DNA of 9,029 bases from Gemmatimonadota bacterium (GTDB taxonomy: Bacteria > Gemmatimonadota > Gemmatimonadetes > Gemmatimonadales > Gemmatimonadaceae): assembly GCA_003131365.1 (NCBI GenBank), contig PKVB01000163.1, positions 263-9,291 of the forward strand, given 5' to 3'. The position numbers were made by a program, and so were the translations under genes. Of this stretch, positions 6,339-9,029 are shown piece by piece (within the stretch, counting starts at the first letter, position 1; every line of letters begins with the position of its first letter). The notes under the pieces are model-generated. The model was not told the origin of the DNA and did not search any database. It saw only the letters and a list, made by a program, of their open reading frames with translations.

Positions 6339-7703
6339 TTGACTACGCCCGCTCACTCACAGGCGCACGATCTCCGGCGAGTCATCGGGTTCGCCGGTGG
6401 AACGGCGCTAATCGTCGGCATCACGATCGGTGGCGGAATCTTCCGGAAGCCGCCCACCATCGCCGCGCTCGTCCCGAATCCGCTCGTCATCATGGGACTC
6501 TGGATTGCCTTCGGTCTGATCAGCATTTGCGGAGCGCTCGCGGTCGCGGAGCTGAGCTCGCTACTGCCGCGGGCCGGTGGCGTATACGTGTTTTTGCGCG
6601 AGGCGTATGGCGATGCCGCCGCGTTTGTCTTCGGCTGGTTGTATGTGCTGGTCACGACGCCGACCGCTGTTGCCGCGCTTTCCACCGTCTTCGCCGAATT
6701 CCTCCTCAACCTGTTCGGCGTCCCGGTAGTCTCGTCGACAGTACAGGCCATCGCGATCGCCGCCATCGTCACGCTCACGGGCGCCAACGTTCTCGGCGCG
6801 CGAGTCGGGGCAGCCGTGAGCGAGGTAACCACCCTGGTGAAGGTGACCGCGCTCGCGGCGATCATCCTTGGCGCGTTTCTGCTCGGCCACGGCAGCCTTT
6901 CCAACATTACCGAGCGCGGCGTCGTCGAGCGCGGCGGACTAGCTCGCGCGGTTGCATCTGTCTTTTGGACTTACGATGGTTGGATCGCTGTCAGCATGAT
7001 CGCGGGCGAGGTCGTCGCACCCGAGCGATTGATGAAGCGGATCATCATAGTAGGGATGCTGGTCATCGTCACGCTCTACATCGGCGCGAACCTGGCTTAC
7101 CTGTACATGATGCCGGTCAGCCTAATGGCCCAGCAAAAGGAGGCCATCGCGCGAACGGTGATGACGGAGATTGCAGGACCCACCGCCGGCGTCGTCATCC
7201 TGCTCGCGATCATTACGAGCGTTCTTGGCGCGCTCAACGGCAACCTCCTCGCAAAGCCGCGGGTCGCCTACGCGATGGCGCGCGACGGCCTGACTTTCTC
7301 GTTTCTCGGGAAAGTCCATCCACGGTGGTCCACGCCGTGGGCGGCGCTGCTGATTCAGGGCGCGGTTGCGATCATCATGGTCCTCGTCCTCAGGGATTTC
7401 GATACGCTCACCACCTACTTCGTGGTCGTCGAGTGGGCCGCCCTGATTTTCGCCGTCGGAGCGGTGTTCGTCCTGCGACGGAAGATGGCAACAGCCCTGA
7501 GGCCGTACCACACACCGGGCTATCCATGGGTGCCGCTCTTCTTCGTGTTCGGCACCGTCATTGGCGTGTCGGCCATCGTGTGGGGAGAGATCCAGGTTGG
7601 CAACCTTTCGCCGATCTATGGACTAGGCATCGCGCTAGCGGGATTCCCCGTTCATCAACTTTGGAAACGATTGAAGAGGAGCGCTGCAGAAACGCCATTG
7701 TGA
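6339..7703 (+). CDS. APC-superfamily amino acid permease
   Basis: Inner-membrane amino acid transporter (cation symport or exchange; substrate not readable). The 454-residue product has about 12 hydrophobic segments. Helix 1 carries G27-I-T-I-G-G-G-I-F35, the unwound G-x-G-I-F segment that binds the amino-acid backbone. AVAELSSLLPRAGGVYVFLREAYG (68-91) is the helix 2-3 signature; FWTYDGWIAVSMIAGEV (209-225) is helix 6; GNLLAKPRVAYAMARDG (301-317) is the helix 8/loop signature of the LAT/SteT-like group; HTPGYPWVP (391-399) is the typical loop before the last helices. The start is TTG at 6339, since no ATG or GTG occurs before helix 1. It leaves a 6 bp gap after the hexosaminidase stop, and no Shine-Dalgarno is visible, so translational coupling is likely. 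D-amino acids are a possible cargo, given the downstream enzyme, but this is inference. Confidence 0.92.
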   Translation: MTTPAHSQAHDLRRVIGFAGGTALIVGITIGGGIFRKPPTIAALVPNPLVIMGLWIAFGLISICGALAVAELSSLLPRAGGVYVFLREAYGDAAAFVFGWLYVLVTTPTAVAALSTVFAEFLLNLFGVPVVSSTVQAIAIAAIVTLTGANVLGARVGAAVSEVTTLVKVTALAAIILGAFLLGHGSLSNITERGVVERGGLARAVASVFWTYDGWIAVSMIAGEVVAPERLMKRIIIVGMLVIVTLYIGANLAYLYMMPVSLMAQQKEAIARTVMTEIAGPTAGVVILLAIITSVLGALNGNLLAKPRVAYAMARDGLTFSFLGKVHPRWSTPWAALLIQGAVAIIMVLVLRDFDTLTTYFVVVEWAALIFAVGAVFVLRRKMATALRPYHTPGYPWVPLFFVFGTVIGVSAIVWGEIQVGNLSPIYGLGIALAGFPVHQLWKRLKRSAAETPL

Positions 7704-8116
7704 CGGATAAGGCGCCGAAGCCGCTTGGTCCGTATTCGCAGGCAGTCGTCGAGGGAGATTTCATTTTCCTTGCCGGACAGGGTTGCAGCAATCCGGTGAC
7801 CGGGAAACTAGAGCTTGGGGACGTGCGGTCGGAGACGAAGCGGACGTTCGAGAACATCCGGGCGATCCTCAAGGCGGCGGGCTCATCTCTCGATGACGTC
7901 ATGAAGTGCAACGTTTATCTCCGCGACATCAACGATTTCGCCGCGATGAACGAGGTTTACGCGACCTTCTTCTCGGCGCCGTTTCCGGCTCGCACCACGA
8001 TCCAGGCGGGCGCGCTTCCGGGCGGCATTGCCGTCGAGATCGAGTGCATCGCGAAGAAGGTACGGAAGGCGACTCGGAAAGCGACTCGGAAGGCGACTCG
8101 GAAGACGGCTCGATAG
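7700..8116 (+). CDS. ridA: RidA/YjgF-family imine/enamine deaminase with a basic repeat tail
   Basis: Hydrolyses reactive enamines/imines such as 2-aminoacrylate, released by PLP-dependent dehydratases, to keto acids and ammonia; acts as a cytoplasmic trimer. The 138 residues contain GPYSQAV (10-16, Tyr12), AGQG (25-28), R98 in P-A-R-T-T and E113 in AVEIECIA. These match E. coli RidA Y17, R105 and E120, with the same R-to-E spacing of 15, so the deaminase site is intact; E. coli C107 is Thr here. The core ends near 121, and a 17-residue tail of R-K-A-T units follows. The GTG at 7700 overlaps the permease stop as GTGA. The family's first strand usually begins 3-4 residues earlier (similarity extends into R-N-A-I), but no ATG/GTG lies there; AGGAG (7677-7681) is 18 nt upstream, so the exact start is uncertain. 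Coupled to the permease and to the PLP enzyme. Confidence 0.93.
   Translation: MTDKAPKPLGPYSQAVVEGDFIFLAGQGCSNPVTGKLELGDVRSETKRTFENIRAILKAAGSSLDDVMKCNVYLRDINDFAAMNEVYATFFSAPFPARTTIQAGALPGGIAVEIECIAKKVRKATRKATRKATRKTAR
8063..8110 (+). repeat. Four tandem 12-bp repeats at the 3' end of ridA
   Basis: The unit is CGGAAGGCGACT: 8063-8074 (exact), 8075-8086 (one change), 8087-8098 (exact), 8099-8110 (degenerate, CGGAAGACGGCT). The period is in frame and encodes R-K-A-T three times, then R-K-T-A. Copy-number change by slippage would alter tail length without a frameshift. Each of the four units contains CGGAA, and GGAAG at 8100-8104 lies 11 nt before the next gene's GTG, so the last copy may act as its ribosome binding site. 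Confidence 0.95.
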
Positions 8117-9029
8117 TGGACGCGCTCGACCTCGACACACCCGCACTCTACGTCGATCTCGACGTCCTCGAGCACAACATCGCTCGGATGCAGGAGATGT
8201 GTCGCGAGTGGGGCGTCGAGCTCCGGCCTCACGTGAAGACACACAAGATCGCCGAGATTGCCCAGATGCAGCTCGATGCGGGCGCAATCGGGATCACGGT
8301 CGCCAAACTGGGCGAGGCGGAGGTGTTGCCCGGCGAAGATGTGCTTGTCGCCTATCCCCTTGTGAAGGCGAAGCTGCCGCGTTTGAGAGAGCTGGCGAAG
8401 AAGCGACGCGTGAAGGTTGCGGTCGATTCGGTCGAGATCGCTCGTGACCTCCGGGGGATCGAGACGCTCGTGGAGATCGATGTCGGCGTGGGCCGCACTG
8501 GTGCGCAGTCACCCGGACAAGCGGTCGAGATCGCGAAGGCGTGCTCGGATTTCCAGGGGATCTTCTATTGGCCGTCGTGGCTCGACGAGGCAGGCTTCCG
8601 GGCGGCATCCGTCAAGATCGACGCCGTCCTTGATGCGCTCTCCGCGTCGGGGTTCGAGGCGAAGATTGTCTCGGGAGGCTCGACGCCAGGTGCTTCGAAA
8701 ACGCCGCTAATTCCGCGGACAACCGAGATCCGGCCTGGGACTTACGTCTTCTATGACGCGAACAGCATCGAGGCGAAGGCCTGCGTCGAGGGGGACTGCG
8801 CGCTCCGAGTGCTCACCACGGTCGTCAGCACGGCGGTGTCGGGCCAGTGCGTGATCGACGCCGGGTCAAAAACGCTCTCGAGCGATCAGACCGTCGGCGC
8901 CGGAACGTTCGGCCTCGTCGTCGGGCGCCCATGGACCGTGCGCAAACTGAATGAGGAGCACGGCTATGTGGAGATCCATGGGCCGGCGCACGTCGGAGAG
9001 AAAGTCTGGGTGGTGCCAAGCCATGTCTG
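8116..9029 (+). CDS. D-threonine aldolase / D-serine dehydratase family PLP enzyme, 3' end outside window
   Basis: Fold-type III PLP enzyme (alanine-racemase-like N-terminal barrel plus D-serine-dehydratase-like C-terminal domain). It is likely to cleave D-3-hydroxy amino acids to glycine plus aldehyde, or dehydrate D-Ser/D-Thr. The frame runs from GTG 8116 through 304 codons to the window end. DTPALYVDLDVLEHNI (7-22) is the family opening. R37-P-H-V-K41-T-H-K holds the Schiff-base lysine (K41). TLVEIDVGVGRTG (117-129) and IVSGGSTPGA (184-193) are the PLP-phosphate side. The C-terminal domain has the metal-site His in EEHGYVEI (H282) and PSH303-V; the next codon begins TG, fitting the usual Cys of H-x-C. 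The start overlaps the ridA stop by one base (TAGTG), indicating coupling. It is shorter than the usual 360-380 residues: about 325 if it ends soon after the metal site. Aldolase and dehydratase cannot be separated from sequence alone. Confidence 0.88.
   Translation, partial: MDALDLDTPALYVDLDVLEHNIARMQEMCREWGVELRPHVKTHKIAEIAQMQLDAGAIGITVAKLGEAEVLPGEDVLVAYPLVKAKLPRLRELAKKRRVKVAVDSVEIARDLRGIETLVEIDVGVGRTGAQSPGQAVEIAKACSDFQGIFYWPSWLDEAGFRAASVKIDAVLDALSASGFEAKIVSGGSTPGASKTPLIPRTTEIRPGTYVFYDANSIEAKACVEGDCALRVLTTVVSTAVSGQCVIDAGSKTLSSDQTVGAGTFGLVVGRPWTVRKLNEEHGYVEIHGPAHVGEKVWVVPSHV

Noticed and set aside
6527..7699. Long plus-strand frame running into ridA, giving an apparent 529-residue fusion protein
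   Set aside because: The first about 390 residues are Arg/His-rich shadow sequence of the permease gene in another frame; only the part from 7700 matches a family (RidA).
8063..8110. CRISPR-like array
   Set aside because: Direct 12-bp repeats without spacers, inside a coding frame; this is a coding minisatellite.

Overview
The window comes from a GC-rich bacterial chromosome. Small overlapping genes, secreted proteins whose signal peptides end in A-Q, a proline-rich lipoprotein PPIase and start codons mostly without a Shine-Dalgarno sequence fit a soil or sediment bacterium. Gemmatimonadota is my best guess, by gestalt only; nothing in the window proves the phylum.

Left part (1-1590): the 3' end of a tRNA-dihydrouridine synthase gene, then a complete tmRNA gene (ssrA). 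ssrA has its own near-consensus promoter and an intrinsic terminator. Its tag is predicted to be A-ANQNLALAA, and no 3' CCA is encoded. This is housekeeping translation machinery.

Middle, minus strand (1591-4065): a lipoprotein cyclophilin-type peptidyl-prolyl isomerase. Upstream of it on the same strand lies a 565-residue exported protein with two successive beta-helix-like halves. A stretch in its second half resembles the signature of GH55 beta-1,3-glucanases as I remember it.

Right part, plus strand (4251-9029): four tightly packed genes that look like one operon. They are an exported GH20-type beta-N-acetylhexosaminidase, an APC-superfamily amino acid permease (TTG start, 6 bp gap), a RidA imine/enamine deaminase (GTGA overlap) with a repetitive basic tail, and a fold-type III PLP enzyme of the D-threonine aldolase/D-serine dehydratase family (TAGTG overlap). 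The last is cut by the window end. The beta-helix gene and the hexosaminidase are divergent and share a 185 bp intergenic region.

Working model (inference): the secreted enzymes release amino sugars or glucan from cell-wall polymers, the permease imports amino acids, the PLP enzyme breaks down D-amino acids, and RidA removes the reactive enamine/imine by-products. No phage, transposon, CRISPR or defence genes are visible. The possible novelty is the metabolic grouping, the RidA tail and the GH55-like protein.
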